From contig JAYKAV010003166.1 in NCBI GenBank assembly GCA_035582835.1, forward strand, positions 2,424,195-2,488,194: a stretch of 64,000 nucleotides of DNA. Direction: 5' to 3'. Position 1 is the stretch's first letter; each line of letters starts with the position of its first letter. The stretch is from Phoebastria nigripes. Its lineage: Eukaryota; Chordata; Aves; Procellariiformes; Diomedeidae. This document shows positions 36,124-51,081 of this stretch, one piece after another. Made by a program: the position numbers and the translations under genes. The notes under the pieces are model-generated. The model searched no databases. It was not told the DNA's origin and saw only the letters and a list, made by a program, of their open reading frames with translations.

Positions 36124-36873
36124 AAAATCTTTCATCAGTGGCATGGTGTGTGCAGTGTTGTTCTTCGTGGGCTGGCTTCTTCGAGTGTTTGGTGTGTGTT
36201 GCTCTCGGGTGGCTGGCTGACCTCCAGCCCTCTTCCAGGGTCAAGGCAAACGTTGGAAGCCTACACAGTAAACACAAGTCCATGGATTGGCCTCATTATT
36301 GCTGCAGGTGAGTTGGTTACTCTACAGGTAGTGTTCCTCAAAAGTCAAGTATTTGCATTCATCTATTTTCACAAGAGATTCTGCTTATACTTTTGACCTG
36401 AAAACAATGCCTTTCTATGCTTTTACCATGACAAACACTATAAATAAAAATGCATTTTTTGTTCTAACACCTGAGACTCAGGAAATACCAAATCTATGCT
36501 GAGCTAAAGGAGGAGGAACTGCCAACACAAGAAAATAGAGCAGGCCAGGCCTTGAACCAATTAGCACCACATGTTTTCATTTAATATATTTATCACGGTT
36601 TCTATTAAAAAGCCAGCACTTGCCCAGTTACATAATGCTATTATTTTGTGGATGGCAGGACTGGAACTGTCTTTATAAAGTATGATATTATTTTGGCTCA
36701 TTATTCCAAGAACTTTTTCACTTTCCTTCTGCTAAGTTTAAGGATGCAGAATGAGGCTGATCCTGATAGTTCAGAAGGAAACAGGTACAAATTTTGTAAA
36801 ATAGTAGTTGAGTACTAGTTGTACAGGTGAAGGGAAATGTACAGGAAGACACTGTCACAATTCCAGTTGCCAT
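36124..36873. other. Intergenic DNA between two CR1 copies
   Basis: About 750 bases of unique-looking sequence separate two CR1 fragments in opposite orientation. No gene is recognised. Confidence 0.6.
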
Positions 36874-37078
36874 CATAGAATCATAGAACGGTTTGGGTTG
36901 GAAGGGACCTTAAAGATGATCTAGTTCCAACCCCTCTGCCATGAGCAGCGACACCTTCCACTAGACCAGGTTGCTCAAAGGCCCATCCAACCTGGCCTTG
37001 AACACTTCCAGGGATGGGGCATCCACAACTTCTCTGGGCAACCTGTTCCAGCGCCTCACCACCCTCATAGTGAAGAAT
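36874..37078 (-). mobile_element. CR1 LINE 3' fragment
   Basis: On the minus strand it ends with TTCTATGATTCTATGATG after the CR1 signature GGTCCCTTCCAACCC, and carries CAGGTTGCCCAGAGAAG and CCTGGAAGTGTTCAAGG. It is a different subfamily from the copy 750 bases upstream, as shown by the CATGGCAGAGGGGTTGGAAC stretch. It is 5'-truncated and not active. Confidence 0.93.
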
Positions 37079-40000
37079 CATGTTGTGTTGGACACCATTG
37101 ATAGAGAAAGTGAAACAAATACACAAATCAAACGACTTTACTGCTGCTCAGGGTCTGCCACACAGACCGGGACAGGTCCAGAACCTGCAGCTGATCTCTT
37201 CTTTGTATTTTGTCTCACTCCAAATTATGCAAGCTCTTCACCTCTCTCAGCATGAGCAGGATATTTGCCAACAACAGCTGATGTCACTAAGGAAAAACTC
37301 CTTGTGTTGTGGTTGAGGCTCTCAACGAGGTAATTTTCTCCAGGCTGCAAAGGTGACTGTAGCACGCCATCCTGAAATTATAGGCTAGATTTTCCTTAGA
37401 CTCTTAAAATAACTTTCCAATGCCCCAGATTATCAAAATGAAGGCCTGCAAAGTGCTTTCTCAGCACTGGCCAGGGAGCTTAAATCCATTAAACCTCAAA
37501 CTTTCACTTTTATCACCCCTTGCTGCTGTCACAGGCCCATTCCCAGTCCCTTAAGGCAATTTCCCGAAGGATGGCGGAGCTGGTGAGTGACTTGCTGAGA
37601 ATCTGAGAGGGGAATACTTCGTTATCTGTGTTGACATTGCTGAGCTGATATCAATGTACATCCACAGATTTATGTCATCTAGAGATCAAGGCTTGGGGAT
37701 GTTCCCATACCTTAAGAAAATAATACAGCTCATTGTGCTCTTGCCCTTCTCTTCTTTTTCCCTCCCACTCTTATTTATCCCAACCTTTTGTTGCAACTTC
37801 CTCTCCCCTTCTGACACCATTTTCCATAATCAATTACATTATACTTATTATTGGTTTTGTATTGGTACATATCATCTCACCATATACATTTCCATATATG
37901 TTTCTATATAACATACCATATACATTTCTAAACCTTGACTTACATGAAGAATAAAAGGAGTAAAGTCAGATGTTTGGTTAAAATTTTCAAAGTTTGATTT
38001 AAAAATTAAAAGAAAAGTACAAATATTAAAAAAAAAAGACTGGAAGAAATGACATTTCAACACATCATTCTGAAATCTCCTGTCTCTGCCCTGATTCATG
38101 GTTGAACTGTTTGTCAAGACCCTCTTCNAAACAGTCTTCTGTGGATCTACTCTCTTTGCAGAGCTGGCGTTTTACATCTGAGAACAAGCACAGAAGCAGG
38201 AGTTTGTGTTCCTGTTGAATATAGGACCAGTTCCACTGATTTCCATGGTATTACTTGAGCAATAAGCGACTGTTTGATATAATTTTTTTTAAAAAAAAAA
38301 GAAAATTCAGTTCTAAACTCTGAATTGAGATCTTTTTTTCATATGAAAAATACTTTCAATGTCTGATCTCATTCTGCTTAATGCCTGACAGTGCTATAGA
38401 CTGAGTCCTTATTACTGAGAAATTGTTTATTTAAATCACCACAAAATCGCAAATATCTGCAAATAGAGTACTTGAGGTTTTCTACTGTTCAGGACAAGGA
38501 CTATATCCACAATGGCCTGAGTTTTGAGTATATGATTTCTTGGCCATATCATTCTAAGTTAGTTAAATAGAACAGTGGGTTTTTGAGGATACTGTCCCTG
38601 GGAAATCCTGCAATAGTTACTGTGGATTAGCAGATAACATAATCACAGTCTTATGTGTTAATTGTTCTAAAAAGTAGGATAAAGATTATATTCCTGACAC
38701 ACAGCCAACTAGAAAATTACCCTCTTATTAATGCTCTAACCTGAGAAGAAAAAAACTGTGACTCAGGACTCATTAGAACATTAAGAAATAAAATAGGATC
38801 TTTTCTTCTTTTTGTTCCCTCTTTCCTTCAGTGGTAACAATAATAATAATAACAACACAGGCTCTACCATTTATAAAATTGAATATATTTTCTCGGTTGC
38901 AACACAATGACTTCGCTTAGCTTGCCTGGACTCAACATGGCATTTGTTTATGTACATTTTTATTAGCATTTAATATTAAACATCTTTTTTTTCAGTAATC
39001 AGAAAATTTGATTAATTTTTCTTCTTTTCAAATGAAAGCCCTATCCAAATGAAGTCAATGGGACATGTGTCACTGACTGCAGCAAATTCAGTACACGTTA
39101 CCCGTGTCGTGTACCACACAGCACGGTTATGGCACGAGGACCTGGTAACTTGAGAGGGGGGCCACCAAACTGTCCCAGGTCCCATGTCCTTGGCGACCCA
39201 TGTCTTTGTCCCCAGCACAAGGAGAGAAGGATGCTGAGTAACACCACTGACTTGTTCCGCCACAGACGGTGGCATCTTCTGCTGGGGACCACGGGGTGAT
39301 GAGTGCAGGGGACAAGCAGAGGAAGGCTTTGGGGTAGGTCATCACCTTGGCTCCACAAAACCTGAGCTCTGTGGGTACTGCATTGACCTCTTCTCAAGAA
39401 ACCTTCAGAAAGGCACAGAGTGCATTTCCTCAGCTGGACTAGGGGAATCAAGAACGATCAGGATTCAAAGCCGTACAGATTGAGGAGTGCCACTGAAATC
39501 TCTCTGCTGGGCTGATCTTGTTTGTTTTTCTTTACTTCACTTAAAGAACATATCTGCATGTGCTTTTGTTGCTGGAACAACCTCTGGAAAGCATACAGTG
39601 ACTGCAAGCAATAAAGCATATTTTATTAATGTACTGTGGGTTATTACCAAGACATGGTTACAAATTTGGAAAAATCAATTCTTATTTAAATATAATAAAC
39701 AAGCTGGGTTTNAGATTTGCAAAAACTGTTTAATAACATTTCTGTCTCTGAGTGCGCATTTGTTCACACTGATAGATATGAAGAATAGCTTTATGGAAGT
39801 TGCACTGGAGAAAAATGAGTGTAGGAGAAGAACTGAGGAAAGGAATCTGAAGCAGAAACCACAGCCTCGTGGTACAGGAAAAAAGGAAATATCTGTTGTA
39901 ACTTGTACGGGAAATTTATCTATTGCACTGACATTTTGAGGCTGTAGTTGGGGGTGATTGAGAATAAATATTATTATACAAAGAAAAAGAGATTGTAGGG

Positions 40001-43000
40001 TCCTGACAAAACTAGATGCCAGCAATTTGATTTATCGCCTCAAGTAATTCTTGCGTGTAAACAGAAGCCCCCAAACCCACTCCTACATACTACTGAAAAT
40101 GTTCACTGTTTTGTTTTGTCAGCTGGATGAACGTCATGTCACAGTTTGTTTAAAGAAAAAGCTTTTTATTTCAGAAAACGTATTCCCCAGTAAGTCACAA
40201 GAGACCAGCCCGTATAGCAGAAAGTGCAATAAACTGAGATCTAGGGTAATCCTTACCCTGAGAATACAAGGGTAAACAAAATACATTTTCTAACCTAAAA
40301 AACCTCTGCCTTCCTTGGACATAGTGTGTGATGAAGCCTCAATGCTTTTACCTTCTAAAATATGAACAGAGTTCTTTTTAAGACAAGAAAGAAAGACTTC
40401 CATTAATGTTCCTTCTCTTGAGTCTGTCCTGGGGGTGTTATTTATTCTTTGTGTTGCCGCATCCACACCAGCAGTGTTTGAATTCAGTGATATTTGCACA
40501 CAAAACAGATCTACCTTTTCTGAGAACTCTAGATATCTGTCACGAATGTACTGGTGACATTTTCCTGGGGACTTGTGATATTTTTGCCTTTAAACCCTCC
40601 CTACTCCCAATATTTAAGTTCACATGCTCTTTGGGATCTGCTATACACATTTCAGACGTGTCCTTTACCACTTAGTGGTGACNGTAAAGAAGACAAATCA
40701 GCCAGAAAAGTCCAGCTCCTCCAAGAGAACAGTATATAGGACAACTCAACTTCAATTACCCTGTTGTATCTTGGGAACATTTTGAATACTTCTGGCTTGG
40801 TATTTTCCCAAAAAGTCAAAATTGTCCAGACACACTAATAAAAAAATAGAGAACAATCCATTTCATTTCTAACTGGAGCAGATCAGAAAACACTCTTGCA
40901 TTTATTTTTCTTGTCCAAGTCCCAAACAACGTCCCTCAACTCTGTGTTTTGGTTTTGTGAGACTGCAGTCAGACAAAGAATTAAAGGCAGGCAAATATTG
41001 AATAAACATTTCTCAGGGAAGGTGACTGTGATAGTCAATCCACAATAACTCCCTGGCTTACTTTCTTTTTAAACTAGGGGGAAAACCTTTCGTTACATAA
41101 TAATTTTCTACAGATTTTTTAAAAAGTAATTTACAAAGCCAGTGAACATCANCCTTCTACAATTCTCTCAAAATTCTGTAATTTTTAAAGATGCCTTAGA
41201 TATTCTTTGATTAGCTGAAAATAGAAGCGCTTGAATAATCTTTTTTTCAATTAAGATGTGATTTTTATTAAAAATGGATGTTTCCATTAAAATATTTTCA
41301 GTTTTCTCTCTTTTTTTAAGATTGGCTCAATGACTGTAAAGGCAACTGTGTGCTTGTGGGCTGCATGGGCTATGGCCTGAGACTGAGTTCTGCCAGTTTA
41401 TCATTCCAGTAAAGCACTTTTATTAGAATATAAGGTACAGACAGGCAAAAAGGACTTTATTTTTATGTTTCTGAAAACAAAAAAACAATTGAGATGACAA
41501 GTTGCCCAGGCCTAAGAACAATGAGCAGACTAAAGACACTAAAATTAGAGACGGTTTCTCACCTTCTCACCTGGCAAAAAGTCTAAGCTGGCAAGGATTT
41601 GCTTTCATCAGTTTGTATTCAAAGCACACTCATTGCTTTTTTTGCAAAAAAGACTGAATGCTTTGCAGATAGTAGGCTGAAGTCAGCATCTCACTAAGTC
41701 TTTTTCAAGAGCGGTCTTTGCCACCATGTACTGAGAAGATTATTTTCATTGCCAGAGAAAGCAGGAGATTGCTGTTCAAACACAGCGTGCTCTGAAAAGG
41801 CAGCTGCAAATCCTCACCCAACGAATTCTTCCTTTGTTTCTGAACCTGAGATTTACTCATTTGCCCCTTATTTACCCATTGGAAAATCTCCTGACTTCCA
41901 TAGTTAAAGCATTTTAACCAGAGGATGGGAGAGAGAAGAAAACGGAGGCAGAGGGGGAAAAATACTTTGCCTAACCCTTATTCATTAATTGAGATGGAGG
42001 CTGCTAATTGCCTCACATATTCACACCTTCATGCCACGTGTTTTGGCAAGATCACAGCCTTTCTCCCAAACCACGTCAAAGCATCAGTCAACACAAATGA
42101 TGTCAGCACACACGGCCTCCCCCTCCATCATTGCCGTATCCATGGAGCTCCCATGGTTGGACGAGTGGTGGGACAACCTACTCGGCTTTATCCCTGCAGC
42201 TTCGTTACACTTAGGGGGTCAAAAGTGAACATGCCATAAGTCTGAGAATTGTTTTGAGTGCACGTGGTGAAATCGGCAGGTCTCAGTTCAGCGCCCTGGT
42301 CCCACAGCATGGGAGAGGCGAGGTTCATCGAGGCATGGCATGGCACAGCTGGTGGTAGTGACAACCGCAGCAGCACAAGGTTGACAGTAGACGTAAAGGA
42401 ATATTTCCTGCACATTGCAAAACCTGTGCCATTTGGACAAAAGTTGCTATTTTCTTTCACACTGGCTGATGCTAGAGAGTCCCTCGAGTCCGCTGGGTCT
42501 CCAAGCTCATGATACTTTTAATAATCAGAACTTATTCCCTTGTGGCTGGGCTGATAGACAGACTGACAGGATCCACCTTCAGGGTAGAAACTGCTCTGAA
42601 ACTGTAACAGCAGCACTGAGGGATTGATGTGGAGAGGTGCTGGGTTTTCACGGCTCCCCGGGAGTCGCAGGGGTAGGATTGCTCTGCGCCAGTGCAGGAT
42701 GAGAGGTGGGCAGAGAAACTGAGCTAGAAACAAACCCAGCATTTCTATTTTTTGCTTTTTTCCAGGAATCAAGCCCTCTCAGCTGGGGGCTTTTGCTGGA
42801 AGGTGTTCAAAGCAATGAGATTATTTAATTTCTTTCCTTCTTTTAGTTTGTGTATTTTGGGTGCTTTAAGTCAACTGGACCAGATTTCTGCCCGTCACAG
42901 CCATGGCAGTGCAGCTGCCATGACACGGCTCAGCAGTGACAGCCACCTTGGGGCTCACGGCAGTGTCCTTTGGGGGTCTTCAAACCACCATGGACTTCTA

Positions 43001-46000
43001 GGGAAACAGGGGAACCATCAGCCCTACCCATTGGGCACCGATTTCAGATGCTGCAAGAAGAGGGAGCCTGTGATCCGCAGTCAGGGTGGCCCATGAACAC
43101 AGATTACAAGGTGGGAGGGACATTGCTCTCTTTTCCATCCCCTCTGCCTTCGTCCCCAGCCCCGGCTGCTGGAAGCAGAAACTTTCCTTTCCCCAATCTG
43201 TTCCTTCTAATTTTCACCATTTTCAGCATGTGGATTTTACCGTTAATTTTATTGCTTCTTCAGCTATGCTGTTTTCTTCTTATCCCCTGAATTCCCTAAG
43301 CTTTACATCCTAGCGGGGTGGCTGTACACTTTGTTTATGCTGGTAAATCTAAATTATATTCCTTAACCCCATTTGTATGGAAGATTAGTAGCAAAGAGGC
43401 TGAAGAGAGGCGGTAAGTCAATCAATGAATTAACCTCCTGGTTAAATGCCATAGCATGTGACAGGACAAATGCATCATGATCCTTCTTTGGTTTAGAAAT
43501 GTAAATTTCAACAAAGGAGATTAGCGCAGTTTATAATGACCTGGAATGTTTGCCTAAAAAAATGATACCCCAGATGTTGGCCGGCAGACAAGGATTCAGC
43601 CTCTAGAGTCTCAACAATATGCTTGCAACATGAAAAGTATGCTTTTATCAAGGAGCGGAGACTCAGTATTGATTTAAATTTATGAGCATATTTCAAAGGC
43701 AGCAGAGGGTTTATTTAGTGCAGACAACTGGCTGACAATATTTAGCTTGCTTCCCAGGGCCNAGCAGAGGTATATGTGCAAAATTGTACATGTAAAGCTG
43801 TTCCCATGCTGTACAAGAGGGAAAACCCAAATCCTTCCATCCAAATGACAGAGAAGACAGATCACACCTCAGCCTTGAAGGAGCAGCTCTGGCACAGGAG
43901 CTTTGCTTTGGGTCCACCTGCGGTACTGGGGAATTAGCTGTGGTGACAGCTGGAGTATGGGCAACTCTTCAGTTTTGCATCTGGAAGGAGAGAAGATAGC
44001 TGATCCCTGGTGGCACCTAGATGAGCTTCTTGCTCATTAACGAGGGCTGAAGAGCATCCTATCGCTTTCCTTGCATTCTTGAAGAAGAGACAGCTTATGA
44101 GAATAACTAGTGAGGATCAAAGATTTACTGTAAATGTCCCCGTTTCCCTGTGAATTGGCCAACTGTGGCAGGGAACTCTTTCTGAGGACACATTCTTCTG
44201 TAAGTGTCCATCATGNATTGTCTCATGCCATCCTCTTTGGCAGGCTTACACCATTTACTTTAGCTGCATGTAAACTTTCTCACAGGTCAATGTGACAAGA
44301 AATTAGGTTAAGGTAAAACCTTCAGCTTGCAACAAAAACCCTTAGTATTTTAGTATTCATTGACCATCTCAGACTTCTTATTTCTGTTTTAAAATGAACG
44401 TTATGTATTTTTTAGGAAGGAATTCTAAACTTAAATGCTGATTAAAGCTTATACATTCTTACATACATTTTTAAAGCTTAAGAGAGAGATTTTAGATTTT
44501 CTCTAAAAATTAGAACCTTCCTTTTTACTGTTCAAGATCTTCAGCTACTGCTGAAACTCTTCAACTTTCTACATGTGCCTTATTTCTCTCCATTAGATGA
44601 CATATAGGTTTATCCATTATAAAATACTGGAGTTGAGTTCTCAAGGATTAATCTGACCTTTTTTTTTCTCTTTGATTTGCATTTTTAATGAATATATATA
44701 TCATTAGGATACTTTTTAACCATGAGAAGCATTATAAGCATTTTAAAATGTACAAAGATGAGCACTTTGTTAAATACGATGACTAAAAGTTCAGATGTCT
44801 TAAACTCTGTTCTTTATATAATTCACACTGGACAAAATTTAGAAAGGTGACCTTGATATCTGAGCCTATCCAGGATAGACAACTCTAGGTGGAGTTTAAT
44901 AATAGCCTCACAAGTTTTCCTCCTTCACCCAGATAACTCAAAGGGAAAGAGAGAAACAAAAGATGGAAGTATAGAAGACAACGAATATAACTCTGAAAGA
45001 AAAGAGAGAAACTGTAGAAATAAATTATTAATGGAACAGCCTTGCTAAAAATTATATGGTCCTTTAAAACCGTAAGACAGTTTTCAGGAACAGAATCCTG
45101 TCGGCTTTTAGAATGGCATTACTATTACATTTAAGTGAGATTGAATTAGTCATGTTATAAAACTGGAGATCAGTAGAAAGAGATAATAATTTAAAGGAAT
45201 TCAGTTCCTAATGGAGTCTTCCTGGAGAAAAGAAGTCTGGTCTGGCCACAGTGAGAGCCCTGGCATCTACAGGGAAAATTGCCTGAGGGAGTCCAAAGCT
45301 AGAGCATAACCACCTCTGTACATCTGCCACTGACATTCCTCAATATCCAAATAAAGATATCCATCCCAAACCACAGGAAACTAACTACATCTAGAATTGA
45401 ATTAAAATTAGAACTAAAAAATAGCAGATTTAGAATTTTTAAAGAAATTAAAAAACATTTAGGGGGAAACTTAACGACACAGTGATTTGGTGTGCAAGAG
45501 TCACTTGCCAGGGAGCAAGGTGGAAAAGGAAATAGTAGTGAAAAGTAATATGGTAACAAAGAAAAATGTGGTGGATGATGCTGAGGTTGTACATAACTAA
45601 ATGAAGAGTCCCTTACTCCATGCCTTTTGTGAGACCTCAAAAGGTGAAGCTTTTATTTGTAATCAATTTGCCTGTATTTACATTGCCACACATATCATCA
45701 CAAAGTTCTGCCTGAAACTTTGTAGGTGAAATATTTCTCAACCCTTCTGCAACTCAGAAAGCATCGACTAAAATTTGTCTTCTGGTCTAAGTGGAAATCC
45801 ATTGCTGCTTTATTAGAAAAGTTGCATTTGAGTTCTATTTTGAGGGCTTGTATCTGTCCTATCTAGGAGAAAAATTTCAACCATCTCTAGATACACCAGA
45901 GGCAATATGTGGCAGAAAATACAGGAGAAAACTCATGGTTTAGACCTATACTTCGATTCAACATCTGGTGATTTAATCTAAATGAAAGCTTTTGGAAAAA

Positions 46001-49000
46001 CAGAACATTTTGAGTAGAAGGCCCAATGACTTTTCTAAGTTTTTCTAGATTACTTTAATAATTTAACAAGTATTTATTTCCATTATNTACAATTAGGAAA
46101 AAAACAATCTGGCATCTTTTTAAAGGCATATTTTCTTTTGCAAATGCATCTGTAGTTAATACAGATCAAAAACCCCACAAAATTCTTCATGGCAATCTAG
46201 GGGAGGTTTAGAGGAGCAGACAAATTGAGATTTAAAACATGGCATAAAAAGTTAAGCTTGTTACTTAACAACTTCATAATAAAGGTCTTTGCTGCTCATA
46301 TGAAATTCCTAAGCATGACAGGAAAATACAACCACTCTGTGCAGTAGTAAGTACGAAGTGTCTGTCTTTCAGGTTGGGACCATTCTCCTAACCTGAGAAG
46401 TGTTACAGCATAAAAACACTTCCAACTGAACTATGCAGAGATATGTATATTATACGCTACACTCTATTTTGCAGATAGACCCTGAAGAAAGAATTTCTCA
46501 CTTAAAGGGAGACTAATTATATGACCTTTGTATTTTGCGGATCCATCTGGAGAATTTTAATCACTCAGACAGCATGAATGGTTCAAGTCAGCTTTACTTA
46601 CAATCAATTACAACGTGTAAGCAGTTTTACTGTTAGCACAAGCCAGCAAAAAAGGCACCTTCATAGAAACAATGCTGTTTACACTGCATGCTGTAATATG
46701 TATTAAGATTTATCTTCTTCCTGATATTAATCAGGAAATCAGGATACCAACCCTGATCAATATATAGCAGCAGGGACAGTGTGAGGACAAGCTGGGATCG
46801 AGAAGAAATGCAACATATTTTCCAGTTTAAGAACACTGACTTCTATTGACTTTTTAAAAGACGTTTTGTGGGATACGCTGTGCTCTTTTACACAGCAGTC
46901 CACTGCCATAAAACTCTCCTCCAGCATCCTTAGTAAAATCATCCTCTTACTCAGGCCACAAAAGCCAAAAGAGCACAAAGGAGCCAGCACTGACTAGTGC
47001 ACCTTGCAAAAGGAGGCAAATACACTCTTTGAGGTTTGCTCTGAAGAGCTAGAATAAAAGGTTTTGTAGAGTCATCTGTCAGCTAAGATAGATCTAGGCA
47101 TCCTCCAGGCTCTGAATTACACAGAAGCATTGCCTTTTGGTCCCCTTTGGACAGAGAAACATAGTCAGGGGAGAAAGGTAAAGAAGGAGATGAGATGTAT
47201 AGAAGAGAGGCATTGAATGGAGAAANTGCAGTTTGGATGGCAATAGAAAAGGAAGAAGATGGAAGACATTAGCGGAAGTGTTATGAAATGCTTGTGCTAC
47301 CTCCACTCTATGAAGATTTTATCTGTGCATTTCTCACAGTCATTAATAGTCACCAGACTCAGAAAAAAAGTTTTGTATGTCTTTTCATAGGCTTGCCAAG
47401 CTAAAGAGACCAATAAGATCCCTTATCCCCTTTCTAAACGTAGAATAGATTACAAGTAACTTGATTATCTCTGTAACTTGCAAGGATGTTTTCAATGCAA
47501 ACAAGAGACTCTCAATCTTCATTTTGTTACGCAGAACAAAGGTGAAGTTTCTCATTGTAAGGCATCTCTTCTAGGCTTTGAATTAGGTACTACTTTTAAA
47601 AAGTTCTGCTTCTTTTCCTTTTCTTTGTAGAACTTACATTTTGCTATGGAACAGCTTACTCCCAATTCCCATTAAAATTAGGGCATCAAACTGCTTTTGA
47701 AGATCCTGGCTTAAGAATTTACAGGTTTCACCAGTGACTGTTACATTCCTCCTGATTGATCTTTCTCTTCTGATACCTCACATTTGATAATATCCAGCTA
47801 CCTCAGCCACGTGGTCTGAGATTCATTGAATTATGACTGTTTAGCTTATTAAAAGGTATAACAGATACTGTTATGGCTACTGCTTAACAACAGGTTATCA
47901 TGGGTTTTCTGTTCCATTGCCCTGTCTATAGTTTTGTTTCTTATTAAAACACTGTAAGTGGTGATGTGTAGAAGGCAACGAGCCTTTTACACCATCAGAA
48001 ATGAGAAGTAGGTGCATTCTTTTGTTCTGGAGCAGTTCAGTACATTTCCCTAAAAGACTAACTTGGCTTCCCCATATTTATAAAGATGAAGAGATTTTAC
48101 TGTTCATTATCANAGAAGCAAATACTGACTCAGTACCACCTCACAGATAAGAAAAGGCCACAAAAGGACAATTCAAATCTTTGGCATTATTGGGAGCTTC
48201 AGACAAAGAAACTCTTGTATTACTATTGCACTAATGATGAATATAGGTTTTAAGAAGCACAAGACAGGCAGGNCTGTATCTCCAGCCTGAGTAGATTGCA
48301 TATCGAAATACTGAAATTGAGCTCAGCTCAGAAATGGCAGTTATCTCACCTTCCAGACGTGGCAGATCCTTAGTCCTGGGCTCATGTGATGCCTTTTCTT
48401 CCCAGATGAATCTAAGACCAAAGGGAATGTATTACACAATTCCGCTTGGACCACTGGTCACGAATCAAATTAATAGCTTATCCTTGAGCTTTTAGTAAAA
48501 GATTTTTTTATATACATCATATTACCAGCTGATTTTGCAAGAAGTCCTTTGCTATTTTCTTAAATATTATTTCGGCCTCAAGAAAAAACAAGAAAACCTT
48601 TTGGAGACTTTATCATCATTATTCCAAGAGTTAATTTTGATCCCAGTATCTGGTGCTGAACAAAAGCATTTCCCTTAATTATAACTCCATGCAAAGGTAT
48701 TTCATCATCCTGTAGATAAACTGACACAGAGCCACAGAGTCTCTACCTCTGCCCATCTCTTGCGTTTTCTGCTCTTCTGATGAGAACATGATGGGGCAGT
48801 ACACTAAGAGATACAATACCTATAGATGGTCTCTGAAAACTCATGTGGAGGTGATCTAAAAGGTTATTTCTTTGTCTGCCCATTGTCCCCTTTGCTGTAA
48901 GAACTTTCCATAGCACATTACAAGGCTTTTGCCAGCTCTGCTACAACGATGGTGATCTGTAGTGGCCATGGAGCCAGCACATCTTGGCCCCTGCAGAGTC

Positions 49001-50741
49001 TGTGGGGTGCAAGTCTCTGGGAATCACCCGGTCCAAGGTCTCTGCATAAATATGGAGACACCAGCAGCAAAAATTGGGTGTGAGGATTCCCTAGTATAGT
49101 GTATCAAACCTGTTCAAATCCAAAAAGATGAGTACTTCTCATTGAACCGGCGACTTTGCTTTGATCCACTTCTGCATCCAAACCTAAGGCCAGAAATTCT
49201 TGTTACGGGCTCAAGGATATCTATAGTAGTAATAAAAATAGTAACACATTGCTAATTTGAAATACGTTATGATTTCATTTCCAGAGACAGACTCTGGTGT
49301 CTGATAGCGATAGACATGAGTGAAGCCAGTAGGTGGTTAAAAGAAGCTTTTATGGAATAAGCATTACCCAGGACTTATGCCCCTATTGCTGCATGTTGAA
49401 AAACATGCTGGTATAGCTGGGGGCCTTACAGAAATTTGAGTCCTATATTCCTATAGGGGAAAAATAAATAAATAATTTTCTCTTCAACAGCTGTAGGAAA
49501 TGCTTAGATGTACCATTTAATTTCCCTCATCAATCAGTTCAGATTGTTTTTAACTGGGGATCATAGGGGAGCCATATGCTCAGAGATATTCTTAACACAT
49601 TGTTCAGTTGAACAGAACTGAACTTGCTCCTTAGGAGGCTAATTTTTCACTGTAATGCTGTATTCTCATTGAATTTCCTAGCAGTTGGTGGTCCATTACA
49701 TTGTACGACAAGGGCCATTTCAATGAACTCCAAAATAAAGTGGCAGAACAGCTCATCTCGCTTTCTTCTAATTGCTTAAAACATCTCCATATGTGAACGA
49801 CAGCACAAAGGTTTTGCAGCGAGCAGTGATAAGGGTAGCTGATCAGATCAAAGCAGAAGATTGTTGTGAGATACTGTATTCATTATTTGAAGAAAGTCTT
49901 TCCTTTGTCACAAGACTCATAAATGTGGCTTAATCTGCCTTTTGCTCTCAGGGGGAGAATGAGTCCTTCTTAGGTGCGTTCTCACCCCTCTGAGCACTCA
50001 ACAAAGTCTGTGAGCTCCCCCCTATCTTTCTCTTTAATCTGTAAGGTCCTCTTCTGTGGGGTTCAAGCTCTGCAACATTAATAATTTGAAGGAGATCATA
50101 CGTGCAGGTCCTGCCTCAAATCCCTTTGCGTGTGAAAACCAGCGTGCTTCCAAAAGGAGCAGTTAGCTCTGAAAAGTTGCTGGCATTAAAATGCCCACAG
50201 TTGTTTTGAGAGAGAAATATTCACAAATGTCCATTTTTTTCAGCCTTTTATTGCTTATGGAGGAGGCCCTTGGAAACAGAAGGGGAAGAATTTTCAAGTA
50301 AATTGTAACCTCTCCAGCTCCGTTCCCTAAAGCCACCCCTTCATCCTGGGAAGGTTAAAGACCAGGGCAGATCTTCAGCCACCGCCTGGCTCAGCAGCTC
50401 TGGCCGTAATTGTGACACACAGGCAGCAGCTCTGCAATACATCGGGAAGGTGCAAAGTATGGTGTCAAGTCGTCTGTAATGAAATACCCCAGAATGGAAA
50501 ATGTTCAGGTTTTCTGATATTTCTTTGTGTGAAAGTAGAAAAAGTGAGCCCAGGAACATACGTTGAAAGAATCAGCAACAAAGGCAAAGCTTGTGTCCCA
50601 ATTTAAGGCCAATAACTCATGCATTTTTTGAGATGTGAGGTTGCACCCTGTTGCCTGGGCAGGGTAGCCCAGAAGGGAAGGACAGACATTCACTTGCTCT
50701 TGCTCTTGAAAGGGAACAGGTTTCTGCATGAAATATTGCAG
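37079..50741. other. Intergenic AT-rich DNA, nothing recognised
   Basis: These 13.7 kb have no repeat family or gene that I recognise. They contain T8A10 at 38283-38300, a short TAA microsatellite at 38839-38853 and a CCATATACATTT direct repeat at 37879 and 37915. Open frames are short (150 codons at most) and without family resemblance. Confidence 0.6.
38839..38853 (+). repeat. TAA microsatellite
   Basis: Four to five TAA units followed by AACAAC. Confidence 0.7.
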
Positions 50742-51081
50742 CCTATCAGTACTTAAAGGGGGCTTATAAGAAAGATGGGGACAGACTTTTTAGTAGGGCC
50801 TGTTGCAACAGGAGAAGGGGGANTGGTTTTAAACTAAAAGAGGGTAGATTCAGACTAGATATAAGGAAGACATTTTTTACGATGGGTGCCAGTGGTGAGG
50901 CACTGGCACAGGTTGCCCATAAAGGTGGTAGATGCCCCATCCCTGGAAATATTCAAGGTCAGGTTGGACGGGGCTCTGAGCAACCTGATCTAGCTGAAGA
51001 TGTCCCTGGTCATGGCAGGGGGGTTGGACTAGATGACCTTTAAAGGTCCCTTCCAACCCAAACTATTCTATGATTCTATGA
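50742..51081 (+). mobile_element. CR1 LINE 3' fragment
   Basis: It begins with a degraded AGTACTTAAAGGGGGCTTATAAG stretch typical of the CR1 ORF2 end. It continues through AGATTCAGACTAGATATAAGGAAG and CCCCATCCCTGGAAATATTCAAGG, then GGACTAGATGACCTTTAAAGG, and ends ATTCTATGATTCTATGA. The reading frame is interrupted. It is the same broad subfamily as the 36874-37078 copy, in the opposite orientation. Confidence 0.95.
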
